In this document: in pieces, positions 50,206 to 59,395 of the stretch
Layout of the letters: every line of letters begins with the position of its first letter
Numbering within the stretch: the first letter of the stretch is position 1
Translations under genes and position numbers: made by a program
The notes under the pieces: model-generated
What the model was told of the DNA's origin: nothing
What the model saw: the letters and a program-made list of their open reading frames with translations, nothing else
Databases searched by the model: none
Assembly: GCA_022774865.1 (NCBI GenBank)
Contig: JALFLH010000013.1
Location: 1 to 64,000, forward strand
From: Clostridiales bacterium
GTDB lineage: Bacteria; Bacillota; Clostridia; Oscillospirales; Oscillospiraceae
Direction of reading: 5' to 3'
DNA length: 64,000 bases

Positions 50206-51618
50206 TTACAGAATATCGTTGTTGGTCTTGCCGGCGCGGAACTCGTATACGTCCACCTTCTTGCTCTCATCGTACAGGTTGACGGCGGCCACATAGAGGG
50301 CGGCGCAGGTCACCAGATCCTGCTTCCAGGTGATTTCGTTGGGAGCGTGTGCCTGGCTCTCGGCGCCGGGGCCGAAGCCCACGCAGGGAATGCCGTAGCG
50401 GCCCTGAATCGCAACGCCGTTGGTAGAGAAGGTCCACTTGTCGGTCAGGGGACGGCCCACCCGATTGGAACGGGCAATCTCGTCGTTGGGGGAGATGCGC
50501 TCGTCGCCAAAGAGTGCCTTGTGGGCATCCTCCAGCGCCTTGACGTGGGCAGACTCCTTCTTGTTGATCCAGGTGGGGAAGTAGCACTCGGTCTCGTAGA
50601 CCTCGCCGGTCCAGGAGGGACGGTCGTACATATACATGGACACCTTCACATCATCGCCGTACTTCTTCACGCTAGGCAGATCCCGGATCTCCTGCAGGCA
50701 GGAATCCCAGGTCTCGCCGGCAGTCATGCGGCGGTCAACGGAGATGGAGCAGGAGTCTGCCACTGCGCAGCGGGAGGGAGAGGTGTAGAAAATCTGGCTG
50801 GTGGTGCAGGTGCCCCGGCCCAGGAAGCGGGCGTCCTCATAGTGGTCGGGATTGTATTTGGGGTCGAGCATTTTCACCAGGCCCTTGATTTCGGTGCCTT
50901 CTTCGGCGTCGTTCTCGTTCAGCGCCCGGATGTCCTGCAGAATGTCGGCCATTTTGTAGATGGCGTTGTCGCCCCGGTCGGGCGCGGAGCCATGACAGGA
51001 AACACCCTTCACGTCCACCCGGATTTCCATACGGCCCCGGTGACCCCGGTAGATGCCGCCGTCGGTAGGCTCGGTGGAGATGACGAATTCCACCTGCTCC
51101 TTCCTGATGCCCTTGGCGGGGAAATACCTGTTGACGATGTACTGCCAGCACATCCCGTCGCAGTCCTCTTCCTGCACGGAGCCGACCACCATGATCCGGT
51201 AGCCGGCGGGAATCAGGCCCAGATCCTTCATGATCTTGGCGCCGTAGGTGGCGGAAGCCATGCCGCCCTCCTGGTCGGAGCCGCCCCGGCCGTAGATAAC
51301 CTCGTCGGTCTCGTAGCCCTGATAGGGATCGGCCGTCCAGTTGGCGATGTTGCCGATGCCCACGGTATCGATGTGGGAGTCGATGGCAATGATCTTATCG
51401 CCCTGACCCATCCAGCCGATCACATTGCCCAGACCGTCCACCTCGACTTCGTCAAAGCCCAGCTTTTCCATTTCGGCCTTGATGCAGGCCACAACTTCCT
51501 TTTCCTCGCAGCTTTCGCTGGGGTGGGAGATCATTTCCCGCAGGAAGCGGGTCATGTCGGCCTTGTAGCCCTCGGCGGCTGCCTTGATTTGCTCATAATT
51601 CAGATTCTGATTGACCAT
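50206..51618 (-). CDS. ygeY: YgeY family M20-type hydrolase
   Basis: A 470-residue metallohydrolase of the M20 deacylase/carboxypeptidase clan, in the subgroup tied to selenium and purine gene clusters. Di-metal ligands are visible in [13 protein letters not shown] (His and Asp), the [13 protein letters not shown] region, and [14 protein letters not shown] (Glu-Glu pair). A dimerisation domain follows ([20 protein letters not shown]), with a late His in the [15 protein letters not shown] motif. It is in the middle of the ygeX-ygeY-ygeW group. The substrate is unknown; a carbamoyl- or formyl-amino compound is possible. Confidence 0.92.
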   Translation of the reverse strand: MVNQNLNYEQIKAAAEGYKADMTRFLREMISHPSESCEEKEVVACIKAEMEKLGFDEVEVDGLGNVIGWMGQGDKIIAIDSHIDTVGIGNIANWTADPYQGYETDEVIYGRGGSDQEGGMASATYGAKIMKDLGLIPAGYRIMVVGSVQEEDCDGMCWQYIVNRYFPAKGIRKEQVEFVISTEPTDGGIYRGHRGRMEIRVDVKGVSCHGSAPDRGDNAIYKMADILQDIRALNENDAEEGTEIKGLVKMLDPKYNPDHYEDARFLGRGTCTTSQIFYTSPSRCAVADSCSISVDRRMTAGETWDSCLQEIRDLPSVKKYGDDVKVSMYMYDRPSWTGEVYETECYFPTWINKKESAHVKALEDAHKALFGDERISPNDEIARSNRVGRPLTDKWTFSTNGVAIQGRYGIPCVGFGPGAESQAHAPNEITWKQDLVTCAALYVAAVNLYDESKKVDVYEFRAGKTNNDIL

Positions 51619-51670
51619 GGATCATATCCTCCTTGAACATGGTGATTATCGTTTCGCGTTTGCGCGTGGT

Positions 51671-52885
51671 TTACACGGTGGCGTACTCGCCGCCCCAGAC
51701 AATCTTCTTGTACTTGTCGGGGTCGGTATCTCCCTCGGTGGAGAACAACAGAACCTTGCTGTTTTCGTTCAGTTCCAGGGCATTTTTCAGCTCCGCATAG
51801 TCGGGATCGGTCATGATGGTCGCAATCAGACCCATGCCAACGGCGCCGGACTCGCCGGAGATGACGGCGGGATCGCCCTTGATGGGGGCGGCCAGCATCC
51901 GCATACCCTTGGCTGCCACCCAGTCGGGACAGGCGCAGAAGGCGGTGACATGGTTGCGCAGAATATCCCAGCAGACGATGTTGGGCTCGCCGCAGGCAAG
52001 ACCGGCCATGATGGTCTGCAGATCGCCGCCCACGGTGCGGTAGTTGCCGTCCCCGGCCACCGCGCCGGCATACAGGCAGGCGGCAATGTCGGCCTCGGCA
52101 ATGACGATCTTCGGGGGATTATCCCGATACTTGTTGACGATGTAGGCGGTGATGGCGCCGGCCATACAGCCCACGCCCGCCTGCAAAATCACCACATCGG
52201 GACGCTCCACGCCATAGTCCTCCAGTTGCTCCAAGGCCTCGCAGCCCATGGTGCCGTAGCCCTGCATGATCCAACTGGGAATCTCGGTGTAGCCCTCCCA
52301 GGCGGTGTCCTGCACGATGACGCCGTGCGGGGTTTCGGCGGCCTCGGCGGCGGCCATCCGGACGCAGTCGTCATAATTGACATCCTCAATGGTGACCTTG
52401 GCGCCCTCCTTGGCAATGTTGTCAAAGCGGGTCTTGGTGCTGCCCTTTGGCATATGGACGACAGCCTTCTGGCCCAGCTTGTTGGCGGCCCAGGCCACGC
52501 CCCGGCCATGGTTGCCGTCGGTGGCGGTGAAGAAAGTGGCCTGACCGAAATCCTTTTTCAGATCATCGCTGGTCAGGTAATCGTATGTCATTTCGGATAC
52601 ATCCCGTCCAAGCTGACCGGCGATGTATTTTGCCATGGCGAAGGAGCCGCCCAGAACCTTGAAGGCATTCAGGCCGAAGCGGTAGCTTTCGTCCTTGACG
52701 CACAGCGTGTCCAAGCCCAGGTAGGCGGCCATGCGATCCAGCTTGGCCAGTGGCGTAACGGCGTATTGCGGAAAGCTCCTGTGGAATGCCCGCGCCTTGG
52801 CGACGTTTTCCAGGGACATGATGCCCAATTCCCTGTCCTCGCTGCGCGGAAGGGTATTCAGTTTCCATTTGATTTTGGGTTCCAT
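51671..52885 (-). CDS. ygeX: Diaminopropionate ammonia-lyase
   Basis: PLP fold-type II enzyme that splits 2,3-diaminopropionate into pyruvate and two ammonia via 2-aminoacrylate. The 404-residue protein shows the PLP lysine in YRFGLNAFKVLGGSFAMA, the ATDGNHGRGVAWAAN motif, QDTAWEGYTEIPSWIMQGY and the glycine-rich LQAGVGCMAGAITAYIV. The ATG at 52885 is chosen because AGGAGG lies ten bases upstream; an earlier in-frame start would overlap that site. It is the first gene after a promoter and dyad region. In purine-degradation clusters it is thought to act on a late pathway intermediate. Confidence 0.95.
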   Translation of the reverse strand: MEPKIKWKLNTLPRSEDRELGIMSLENVAKARAFHRSFPQYAVTPLAKLDRMAAYLGLDTLCVKDESYRFGLNAFKVLGGSFAMAKYIAGQLGRDVSEMTYDYLTSDDLKKDFGQATFFTATDGNHGRGVAWAANKLGQKAVVHMPKGSTKTRFDNIAKEGAKVTIEDVNYDDCVRMAAAEAAETPHGVIVQDTAWEGYTEIPSWIMQGYGTMGCEALEQLEDYGVERPDVVILQAGVGCMAGAITAYIVNKYRDNPPKIVIAEADIAACLYAGAVAGDGNYRTVGGDLQTIMAGLACGEPNIVCWDILRNHVTAFCACPDWVAAKGMRMLAAPIKGDPAVISGESGAVGMGLIATIMTDPDYAELKNALELNENSKVLLFSTEGDTDPDKYKKIVWGGEYATV

Positions 52886-52926
52886 CGCGGCATAACCTCC
52901 TGAAGAAATCACTTGTTGCTAAAAAA

Positions 52927-52961
52927 AAGGATGAAGCAAAACTTTTTGTTTGGTCATCCTT
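52927..52961. repeat. Nested dyad at the ygeX transcription start, possible operator
   Basis: Outer arms AAGGATGA (52927-52934) and TCATCCTT (52954-52961) flank CAAAACTTTTTGTTTGG (52937-52953), which is itself palindromic with one mismatch. A run of eight A (T on the minus strand) follows at 52921-52928. It could serve as a terminator for upstream read-through, but the promoter start lies inside it, so an operator is at least as likely. Confidence 0.5.
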
Positions 52962-52989
52962 ATCATACCACGCCATGTCAGTTTGTCAA
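52962..52989 (-). promoter_or_regulatory. Promoter of the ygeX-ygeY-ygeW genes
   Basis: On the minus strand TTGACA (52984-52989) and TATGAT (52962-52967), spacer 16. The start is predicted near 52955. Confidence 0.72.
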
Positions 52990-53163
52990 GCCTTTTTCAT
53001 CGTTTATTTTGGAGAAAAAAGACAGGAAAATTTGTTGAATTTACAGTAATATTTCAGATAATAGGCTAAAATCCGCCCCACGTGGAGAAACGCGGTCCGG
53101 ATGTCCCTCCCCGCCGGAACAAGCCTTCCCGGTGAGGCAGGCCTGCCGGAAAAATCCGCAAAT

Positions 53164-53180
53164 CCAAACAAAAAGTTTGG
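53164..53180. repeat. 17-bp palindrome CCAAAC-N5-GTTTGG
   Basis: A perfect palindrome around AAAAA. A near-identical copy (one mismatch, opposite orientation) lies at 52937-52953 by the ygeX promoter. It is a candidate regulator-binding site. Confidence 0.5.
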
Positions 53181-53195
53181 TTGTTTTTCAGGAAG

Positions 53196-53222
53196 AATCC
53201 CGGCAGCGGCGCTGCCGGGATT
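53196..53222 (-). terminator. Hairpin ending the ssnA-ygfK-XDH-ferredoxin transcript
   Basis: A perfect 12-bp stem (53196-53207 with 53211-53222) around a three-base loop. On the minus strand only CTTCCTG follows, so the U-run is poor. Confidence 0.65.
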
Positions 53223-53227
53223 GGGCT

Positions 53228-53722
53228 TCAATATTTGCCGGTCAGGACGCCGCGGGTGTCGATCAGCGCGCCCCGGGGGCAGTTCACGGCGCACATCCCG
53301 CAGCTCAGGCATTTGCCCTCCTCAATGACGGCCACATTGTTCTCCACATGGATGGCGTTGGCAGAGCAGATCTTTTCACACATCCCGCAGCCGATGCAGC
53401 TCACCTCGCACACAGCCCGGGCATCCCTGCCCTTATCCCGGTTGGAGCATTTGACTACGATGTAATTGGCACATTCGTGGATATGAATCAGATTCTGGGG
53501 GCAGTAGGAGACGCATTTCCCGCAGGCGATACACTTGGCCTCGTCCACCTCCGCGATGCCCAGATCGTTGATGCGGATGGCTCCGAACCGGCAGGCCAGC
53601 ACACATTGCTCGCAGCCGATGCAGCCGTATACACATTTGGTGTCCACGGTTTTACTTGCCCTGCAGCCGCCGTTGCAGGCCACAACCGCCGCGCGGTAAG
53701 GGAATTTCTTTTTGATTGGCAT
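53228..53722 (-). CDS. Ferredoxin-like protein with four 4Fe-4S motifs
   Basis: A 164-residue iron-sulfur protein with no other domain. Four cluster-binding motifs are seen: CVYGCIGCEQCVLAC near residues 30-44, CIACGKCVSYCPQ near 64-76, CEVSCIGCGMCEKIC near 108-122 and CLSCGMCAVNCPRG near 137-150. Further cysteines occur in ACNGGC near the N-terminus, as in RnfB-type proteins. It follows the Se-XDH gene by 17 bases. It is a good candidate for the electron carrier between that enzyme and YgfK (inference). No signal peptide is present, so it is cytoplasmic. Confidence 0.9.
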   Translation of the reverse strand: MPIKKKFPYRAAVVACNGGCRASKTVDTKCVYGCIGCEQCVLACRFGAIRINDLGIAEVDEAKCIACGKCVSYCPQNLIHIHECANYIVVKCSNRDKGRDARAVCEVSCIGCGMCEKICSANAIHVENNVAVIEEGKCLSCGMCAVNCPRGALIDTRGVLTGKY

Positions 53723-53739
53723 ACGTTCATTCCCCCTTC

Positions 53740-56322
53740 TTATTTCCGGTACGGTGTCCCGCTGATGGGCAGACTGTACCGCCGCTGTCCGTCGTACTGG
53801 TAGTAGGCCTCCGTAATGGCGGGCGCCGTGGGAATACTGGTAATTTCGCCGATGCCGATGGCGCCGCCGGCCACGTTCAACCCCGGCTTGTCCACCACAA
53901 TGGCTTTGATTTCCGGAATTTCGTGGGCGCGGAACAGACCCAGAGCGCCGTACTTCCCGGTGGGTTTGCAGTTTTCATCCAGCGGATAGTCCTCCCGCAG
54001 GGCAAAGCCCATGCTCATGACCACGCCGCCCTCAATCTGTCCCTCGCAGGACAGGGGGTTCACGGCTTTGCCCACATCATGGGCGGCAACCATTTGTTCT
54101 ACCTTTCCGGTCTTTTTGTCCAGAATGCACATCTGGGTGGCATAGCCGTAGGCCACATGGGATACGGGGTTGGGCACATTGGCGCCCAGCGGATCGGTTT
54201 TCGCCAGATACTCCCCATAGAATTCCCGGCCAACCAGATCGGCAAGGGCAACGCCATCCGTATAGGCCTCCATGAACTTCCGGCAGGCACGGATGCAGGC
54301 CTCACCGGTAATCAGGGTCTGGCGGGAGCCGGAGGTAGTGCCGGAATCCGGGGCAATCCAGGTGTTGGAGCGCTCGTAGACAATGTCCGCCCGGCTCAGA
54401 CCGGTGTACTCCACCACATTCTGAACCAGCACAGTGCCCAGACCCTGTCCAATGCAGGAAGCGCCGGAGTAGATGTGCAGCTTGCCGTCCGGCTCCACGA
54501 TCAGCTTGACCCGGCCGGTGTCGGGAATGCCCACGCCCACGCCGGCGTTCTTCATGGCGCAGGCCAGTCCAACGGGTTTCCCCGCAGCAACAGCCGCGTC
54601 ATAATAGGGCTTGACAGCCTCCAGCGTCTCCACCAGGCCGGTGGAATCGTCCACAATCTGGCCGTTGGGCAGCACACCCCAGGGCCGGATGGCGTTGCGG
54701 CAGCGGATCTCCCAGGGGGAGATCCCGATTTTTTCTGCCATCATATTCAGCAGCGTTTCGGTGGCGAAGCAGGTCTGGGTCACGCCGAAGCCCCGGAACG
54801 CGCCGGCGGGGGGATTATTGGTGTAGTAGGCAGTGCCTTCAATCTCGAAATTCTCGTAGGCGTAGGGCCCGGCGGCATGGGTGCAGGCCCGCTCCAGCAC
54901 GGGGCCGCCCAGAGAGGCATATGCGCCGGTATCAGAGGCGACTTTGGCCTTGACACCCAGAATTTTGCCGTCATGGTCACAGCCCATGGTGAAGTCCATG
55001 ACAAAATGGTGGCGCTTGGGATGCACCAGCAGGGACTCCGCCCGGGTCAGATTCATCTTTACGGGGCGGTGAGTGTGGTAGACGGCCAGAGCAGCCAGAT
55101 GCTGGACGGTCATGTCCTCCTTGCCGCCAAACCCGCCGCCAACCAGTGCGTTCTGTACCTTGATCTTTTTCGTGCCCAGCAGCAACTGGCACTCGTGGAG
55201 GGTCTGGTGGGCGGACTGGTCGGTGGAGTAGATGAAAATATCGCCGTCATCATCCAGAAACGCGGTAGCAGCCTCCGGTTCCAGAAACGCGTGCTCCGTC
55301 CAGGGCGTTTCGAAATGGGCGCTGATCACATGGGGCGCGCCGGCAATGGCTCCAGAGGCATCGCCCCGGGATACGTGCTTATAGGCCTGAACATTGCTGG
55401 CCTCCTCGTCAAAAACCAGCGGCGCGCCGGGGGCGGCGGCCTCCTCGATGCTGTGGACGGCGGGCAGTACCTCATAGTCCACCCTGATGAGCTTTTTCGC
55501 CTTCTCCACGGTGGCCATATCCTCTGCTATCACCAGGGCGATGGCGTCGCCCAGATAGTGGGTCAAACCGCCCACGGGAATCAGAGTGTACTGGTCGTGC
55601 TTCAGGTGGCCGATTTTGTTCTGGCCGGGAATGTCGTCGGCGGTCAGCACGGCCACCACGCCGGGCAGCGCTCTGGCCTTGGAGGTGTCGATGGCCAGCA
55701 CCCGGGCGCGGGGATATTTGCTTCGCAGCGCCCCGGCGTAGGTGGTATGCTCGGGATAGTAGTCGTCTGGATATTTGCCGTAGCCCAGCACCTTTTCCTC
55801 CACGTCCAGCCGGTGAACCCGGGAGCCGACCTTCCAGTCGGTGGCGGATGCCTCGGGAATCCGGCCCTCCCGCCAGATTTGAGCCGCCAGCTTCACGGCA
55901 GCGATGATCTTCACATAGCCGGTGCAGCGGCAGTAATTGTTGCGCAGGGCATATTTGATCTCGGCCTCCGTCGGGTCGGGGTTTTTGTCCAGAAGCGCCT
56001 TGGTGCACATGACCATACCGGGGATACAGAAACCGCACTGGACGGCGCCCGCCTCGCCATAGGCAAAGGTGTAGACCTTGGCCTCCCATTCGGAAAGGCC
56101 CTCCACGGTGAGGATATTTTTTCCCGCAAGCCGATCGGTGGTGGGGACGCAGGCCTTGACGGTCTCACCGTCGATGATGACCGTGCAGGCGCCGCAGGCT
56201 CCCTGACTGCATCCGTCCTTGACGGAGGTCAGGCGCAGGTCATCCCGCAGATAGCGCAGCAGCGACTTCTTTTCGGTGACGGTATGGGTGACGCCGTTTA
56301 CGGTAAAGGTGTACGCACTCAT
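53740..56322 (-). CDS. Selenium-dependent xanthine dehydrogenase, fused 2Fe-2S and molybdenum subunits
   Basis: An 860-residue molybdenum hydroxylase. Residues 1-155 form the 2Fe-2S part, with CSQGACGACTVIIDGETVKA and QCGFCIPGMVM plus YCRCTGY. The rest is the molybdopterin-binding region: VLGYGKYPDDYYPEHTTYAG, LVGGGFGGKEDMTVQHLAAL, PAGAFRGFGVTQTCFATE, GASCIGQGLGT and the C-terminal GIGEITSIPTAP with the catalytic Glu. This arrangement fits the family annotated as selenium-dependent xanthine dehydrogenase. There is no FAD subunit gene beside it, unlike xdhABC. It lies between ygfK and a ferredoxin gene. The exact purine substrate is uncertain. Confidence 0.9.
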   Translation of the reverse strand: MSAYTFTVNGVTHTVTEKKSLLRYLRDDLRLTSVKDGCSQGACGACTVIIDGETVKACVPTTDRLAGKNILTVEGLSEWEAKVYTFAYGEAGAVQCGFCIPGMVMCTKALLDKNPDPTEAEIKYALRNNYCRCTGYVKIIAAVKLAAQIWREGRIPEASATDWKVGSRVHRLDVEEKVLGYGKYPDDYYPEHTTYAGALRSKYPRARVLAIDTSKARALPGVVAVLTADDIPGQNKIGHLKHDQYTLIPVGGLTHYLGDAIALVIAEDMATVEKAKKLIRVDYEVLPAVHSIEEAAAPGAPLVFDEEASNVQAYKHVSRGDASGAIAGAPHVISAHFETPWTEHAFLEPEAATAFLDDDGDIFIYSTDQSAHQTLHECQLLLGTKKIKVQNALVGGGFGGKEDMTVQHLAALAVYHTHRPVKMNLTRAESLLVHPKRHHFVMDFTMGCDHDGKILGVKAKVASDTGAYASLGGPVLERACTHAAGPYAYENFEIEGTAYYTNNPPAGAFRGFGVTQTCFATETLLNMMAEKIGISPWEIRCRNAIRPWGVLPNGQIVDDSTGLVETLEAVKPYYDAAVAAGKPVGLACAMKNAGVGVGIPDTGRVKLIVEPDGKLHIYSGASCIGQGLGTVLVQNVVEYTGLSRADIVYERSNTWIAPDSGTTSGSRQTLITGEACIRACRKFMEAYTDGVALADLVGREFYGEYLAKTDPLGANVPNPVSHVAYGYATQMCILDKKTGKVEQMVAAHDVGKAVNPLSCEGQIEGGVVMSMGFALREDYPLDENCKPTGKYGALGLFRAHEIPEIKAIVVDKPGLNVAGGAIGIGEITSIPTAPAITEAYYQYDGQRRYSLPISGTPYRK

Positions 56323-56383
56323 AGCGGTGTCCTTTCTGATTATGGGGTTGGGGCGGGGGATCTTCCCCCGCCCGGAAAGCAGT

Positions 56384-59374
56384 TTATTTCAGCAGATACG
56401 CATAATCGCGTTCAACGGTGAGGATCAGCTTCCGCAGATCCTCATAAAGGCCGCAGTCAGCGTCATGGGGATCATATTCTTTGACCATGGTGCCCAAGCG
56501 AACCAGAACACGGCCGTTTTCCAGGGGCAGGTAGCCGGCGTTTTCAGAATTCTCAAAGTCCCACTTGGTCCAGAACAGGGTAAACTTGTCCCGGTAGGGG
56601 CGGGAATCATAGGGGCAGAACACGGCGCAGTTGCCGCACTCGTTGCACATACCGTCCATGTGCAGGATCTGACGCTGGCGCTTGCCGGGAACCCGGATGG
56701 CCACGTTAGCCCGGTTGGGGCAGACGGTGGTGCAGGTCTCGCAGACCGTAGCGCAGCCAAGGCAGCGGGAGTCGGTACAGGTGTCGCAATCGGAGCACAG
56801 CTCGCCCCGCTTGCTCACAACCTTCTGGTAATCGGGGCGGATATTGGCATCAGCGAATTTGTCGAAGGAAATTCCGGCGATTGCAGCGGCAGCCTTGGCC
56901 GCGTCGGCAATACCCTCCACCACGGTGGCGGGGCCACGGCGGGCGTCGCCGATGGCGTAGACGTGGGCGGCGGTGGTGCGGTTGTTTTCGTCCACCACGG
57001 GGGTGCCCTTCCGGGTCAGCGCGGCTCCGATCTGCTCATACAGCCCGGTGTCCACCTTCTCGCCCACGGCGGTGATCACGGTGGTGGCGGGCAGCTCGAT
57101 CTTCTTGCCGGTGTCCGCCACGGAGCGGCGGCCGGAGGCATCGGGGGCACCCAGCTCCATAACGGCGCAGGTCAGCACGCCGTTCTTCACGCCGACGGGC
57201 GCCAGCAGTTCCATAAATTCCACCCCGTCCTCCAGAGCCAGCGCCAATTCCTCTTCATCGGCGGGCATATACCGCTTGGTGCGGCGGTAGACCAGACGGA
57301 CATTGGGCACACCCAGCCGCTTGGCGGCTCGGGCGGCATCCATGGCGGTGTTGCCGCCGCCGATGATCACCACGTCGCTGCCGAGATTCAGGGTTTCGGG
57401 AGCGTTCTTGGCCGCCTGCAGGAAGCGGATCACATTCATGGCTTCGCCGTATTCCAGATGGGCGTCGCCCGCCTTCCACGCGCCCACGGCGATGATTACA
57501 TCGGTGTAGCCCTGAACCAGCAGATCGGTGACGGAGGCCACTTCGGTATTCAGCCGGAACTTGGCGCCGTAGGCTTTGCACAGCGCCACATCCTTGTCGA
57601 TGGCCTGGGAAGAGATCCGGAATTCAGGGATTACGTGCCGGACAATACCGCCCAGAGCGCCGGTGCGCTCGAAAACGGTCACATCCACGCCGGCGCGGGA
57701 CAGGAAGGAAGCGGCCGCCAGACCGGCGGGGCCACCGCCGATGACGGCGACCTTCTTGCCGGATACCGGCGCGGCAGGTTTCAGCGTGGCAATCACCGCG
57801 TCAAAAGCGCCCTTGGCTGCGGTCAGCTTGGCGTCACGGATTTTGACGGATTCCTCATAGTAATTGCGCATACATTTGTCGGCGCAGTGATGGGGGCAGA
57901 TGGTGCCGGTGATGAAGGGCAGGGCGTTCCGCTCCAGAATGATGCGCAGCGCGTCCTCCAGACGGCCTTCGCCCACGGCGGCGAGATACCCGGGGATGTC
58001 CTGCTCAATGGGACAGCCGCTGCGGCAGGGCGCGCCGAAGCAGTCAATCAGGGGAACTTCCTTACCGTTGTGGCGGACGGGCAGAGGCTTAATGGGCTTG
58101 CGGTACAGCTTGTCGGATGCAACGCCCTCGTCCAGCGCGATCACCGCATCCACGTTCACACCGGAGAAGCGCTGATCACCGCAGTCGCCCAGCACCTGAT
58201 AGATCTGGGTCATACGCTCATATCCGCCGGGCTTCAGGATGGTGGTGGCCATGGTGATGGGCCAGATACCGGCCTCAAACAGTGCCCTGATATTCCGGGC
58301 CTCCGCGCCGCCGGAGTAGGAAATGCGCATCTTGCCCCCGAACTGCTCGGAGATTTTCCGGGCAAGGGAGATGGTCAGGGGATACAGCGCCCGGCCGGAC
58401 ATATACATCTCGCTGCTGGGCAGTTCCCCGGCCGCCACGTCCACGGGGAAGGTATTGGTCAGCTTCAGGCCGAATTCCAGACCTTCCCTGGCGCACAGAG
58501 CCATCAGGCGCTCAAACATGGGAACGGCGTCAGCCCACTGCAGATCCTCCACAAAATGGTGGTCATCGAACACAATGTAGTCAAAGCCCAGGCTGTCCAG
58601 CCGCTTGCGGGCATAGTCGTAGCCCAGCAGGGTGGGATTGCACTTGATAAAGGTGTTCAGGTGCTTCTCGGTAATCAGGTAGGTGGCAATGCGCTCGATC
58701 TCGTCGGGCGGGCAGCCGTGCAGGGTGGACTCGGTGATGGAGCCGGACACCCGGGCGGGGATGCTTTCGACGAACCCGGCGTCCACGTGCCGGAATTTGT
58801 CCAGATTGGCCAGCGTCCAGTCCCTGCACTCCGCCCAGACAGCGGTGCCGGCGGCGTTTTTCATATCCTCGATATATTTGTCGATTTTGGGGGATTTGAT
58901 ACCGTCCAGGGAATATCCCACGGACATATTGAACACAAACCCATCGGGATCGCCCATGCCGAATTCCTTCGCCATCAGGTGGCAGGCCCACCAGGCCTTC
59001 ACATACTCGTCAAAGGCCTCGGGAACGGTCAGCTCGGTGGACCACTCACAGTTGTAGCACTCGTCCCCGGCGGTGATGCAGGGTTTGCTGACGCAGGCGC
59101 TCAGCTCCGGTCCATCCATCACCTGAACGGTCTTGAGTTCGAAGAAGCGGGAGCCGGCGGCATAGGCCGCGATGATATTCTGCGCCAACTGGGCGTTGGG
59201 GCCGGCGGCGGGGCCGTAGGGCGTTTCAATCTTCTCGTCGAAGATGGGCAGCGCCTTACCGGTGGTATGGTGTACCTGCTTTGCTACACCGAAAACGCTT
59301 CCCTGTGTCCGGTTTTCGGTCAGAATCCAATTCATCAGCTGACCGAAGGGAATGGGTCTCATAATATCTGCCAT
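56384..59374 (-). CDS. ygfK: YgfK, putative iron-sulfur flavoprotein oxidoreductase of purine breakdown
   Basis: A 996-residue multidomain protein annotated elsewhere as a putative selenate reductase subunit but tied by gene clusters to anaerobic purine degradation. Residues 1-420 form a TIM-barrel-like domain (MRPIPFGQLMNWILTE, NMSVGYSLDGIKSPKIDKY). From about 450 the GltD-like part begins: CRSGCPIEQDIPGYLAAVGE, the FAD loop VAVIGGGPAGLAAASFLSRA near 543 and the NAD(P) loop VVIIGGGNTAMDAARAAKRL near 670. The C-terminus carries cysteine clusters (CSDCDTCTDSRCLGCATVCE near 858, CNECGNCAVFCPYDSRP near 915). GGAGG precedes the ATG. It likely moves electrons between NAD(P)H, ferredoxin and a purine. 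Confidence 0.93.
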   Translation of the reverse strand: MADIMRPIPFGQLMNWILTENRTQGSVFGVAKQVHHTTGKALPIFDEKIETPYGPAAGPNAQLAQNIIAAYAAGSRFFELKTVQVMDGPELSACVSKPCITAGDECYNCEWSTELTVPEAFDEYVKAWWACHLMAKEFGMGDPDGFVFNMSVGYSLDGIKSPKIDKYIEDMKNAAGTAVWAECRDWTLANLDKFRHVDAGFVESIPARVSGSITESTLHGCPPDEIERIATYLITEKHLNTFIKCNPTLLGYDYARKRLDSLGFDYIVFDDHHFVEDLQWADAVPMFERLMALCAREGLEFGLKLTNTFPVDVAAGELPSSEMYMSGRALYPLTISLARKISEQFGGKMRISYSGGAEARNIRALFEAGIWPITMATTILKPGGYERMTQIYQVLGDCGDQRFSGVNVDAVIALDEGVASDKLYRKPIKPLPVRHNGKEVPLIDCFGAPCRSGCPIEQDIPGYLAAVGEGRLEDALRIILERNALPFITGTICPHHCADKCMRNYYEESVKIRDAKLTAAKGAFDAVIATLKPAAPVSGKKVAVIGGGPAGLAAASFLSRAGVDVTVFERTGALGGIVRHVIPEFRISSQAIDKDVALCKAYGAKFRLNTEVASVTDLLVQGYTDVIIAVGAWKAGDAHLEYGEAMNVIRFLQAAKNAPETLNLGSDVVIIGGGNTAMDAARAAKRLGVPNVRLVYRRTKRYMPADEEELALALEDGVEFMELLAPVGVKNGVLTCAVMELGAPDASGRRSVADTGKKIELPATTVITAVGEKVDTGLYEQIGAALTRKGTPVVDENNRTTAAHVYAIGDARRGPATVVEGIADAAKAAAAIAGISFDKFADANIRPDYQKVVSKRGELCSDCDTCTDSRCLGCATVCETCTTVCPNRANVAIRVPGKRQRQILHMDGMCNECGNCAVFCPYDSRPYRDKFTLFWTKWDFENSENAGYLPLENGRVLVRLGTMVKEYDPHDADCGLYEDLRKLILTVERDYAYLLK

Positions 59375-59395
59375 GATCGATTTCCTCCAAATTCC

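Larger units (their letters stand above)
52886..53227. other. 341-base intergenic region between the ferredoxin gene and ygeX
   Basis: No gene seen. From right to left (transcription order) it holds the ferredoxin-operon hairpin (53196-53222), a 17-bp palindrome (53164-53180), the ygeX promoter (52962-52989) and a dyad with a near copy of the palindrome (52927-52961). Confidence 0.65.
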
